This document shows positions 14,956 through 15,024 of a stretch of DNA of 15,024 bases, in pieces (the stretch's first letter is position 1; each line of letters starts with the position of its first letter). A program made the translations under genes and the position numbers. The notes below the pieces were generated by a model. It was not told the DNA's origin and did no database searches. It saw only the letters and a program-made list of their open reading frames with translations. This DNA is from RUG472 sp045224495 (GTDB lineage: Bacteria; Bacillota; Clostridia; Christensenellales; CAG-138), in assembly GCA_045224495.1 (NCBI GenBank), contig JBGVAK010000139.1, positions 1 through 15,024 on the forward strand, written 5' to 3'.

Positions 14956-15024
14956 GCGGTGGTGCTGGAATTGGCAGACAGGCACGTTTGAGGTGCGTGT
15001 GCTTCGCGCGTACGAGTTCAAGTC
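14956..15024 (+). tRNA. tRNA-Leu (anticodon GAG), 3' end cut by the window
   Basis: Class II tRNA. The acceptor strand GCGGTGG (14956-14962) is followed by TG, then the D arm with stem CTG/CAG around GAATTGGCAGA. The anticodon stem CACGT/GCGTG encloses TTGAG with GAG in the anticodon position, which reads CUC and CUU leucine codons. A long variable arm, GTGC-TTC-GCGC, marks the leucine/serine class. The T arm begins ACGAG-TTCAAGT and the window ends one base into its 3' strand. The remaining T stem and 3' acceptor strand lie beyond the window. Confidence 0.9.

Noticed and set aside
1..15024. CRISPR array, IS element, prophage or defence island
   Set aside because: No spaced direct repeats, transposase, integrase, terminal inverted repeats or recognised defence domains were seen on either strand. 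The tRNA at the right edge could be an integration site, but the sequence beyond it is not available.

Overview
The window looks like a GC-rich chromosome from a Gram-positive anaerobe, most likely a gut-type member of Clostridia (Bacillota). This is inferred from gene content: a DegV/FakB fatty-acid-binding protein, a VanW lipoprotein, YqeB of the selenium-dependent molybdenum hydroxylase system, and a MntP exporter. Sigma-A style promoters with 17-base spacers, strong AGGAGG-type ribosome sites and compact intrinsic terminators agree with it. There is no phage, IS element, CRISPR array or integrase. The content reads as core or near-core chromosome.

Layout. Bases 1-6300 read rightward: the 3' part of an acetoacetate-CoA ligase gene, a terminator-like hairpin, nfo (endonuclease IV), then a promoter and a tightly overlapping three-gene operon. 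That operon encodes a YigZ/IMPACT protein, an unrecognised 710-residue surface protein (signal peptide, Ig-like beta domains, one membrane segment, disordered tail) and a HAD hydrolase. Bases 6303-12031 read leftward: a two-gene operon pairing a polytopic GT-C-like membrane protein with a membrane-anchored helical-repeat protein ending in an NPCBM-like carbohydrate-binding domain, then degV with its own promoter and terminator, then a DUF4097 beta-solenoid protein. mntP (12197-12763, rightward) is divergent from the DUF4097 gene and convergent with yqeB (leftward), with a bidirectional terminator between them. A VanW-family lipoprotein gene (leftward) follows. The window ends inside a tRNA-Leu(GAG) gene that has a perfect consensus promoter.

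How it fits together. Three units concern the cell surface: the Ig-repeat protein, the GT-C/NPCBM pair and the VanW lipoprotein. The rest are single housekeeping genes for DNA repair, fatty-acid binding, manganese export and selenium/molybdenum enzyme maturation. The least explained parts are the Ig-repeat protein, the GT-C/NPCBM pair, and the hairpin next to the nfo ribosome site. I did not find a clear-cut new defence or mobile system. No gene-free stretch exceeds about 180 bases.
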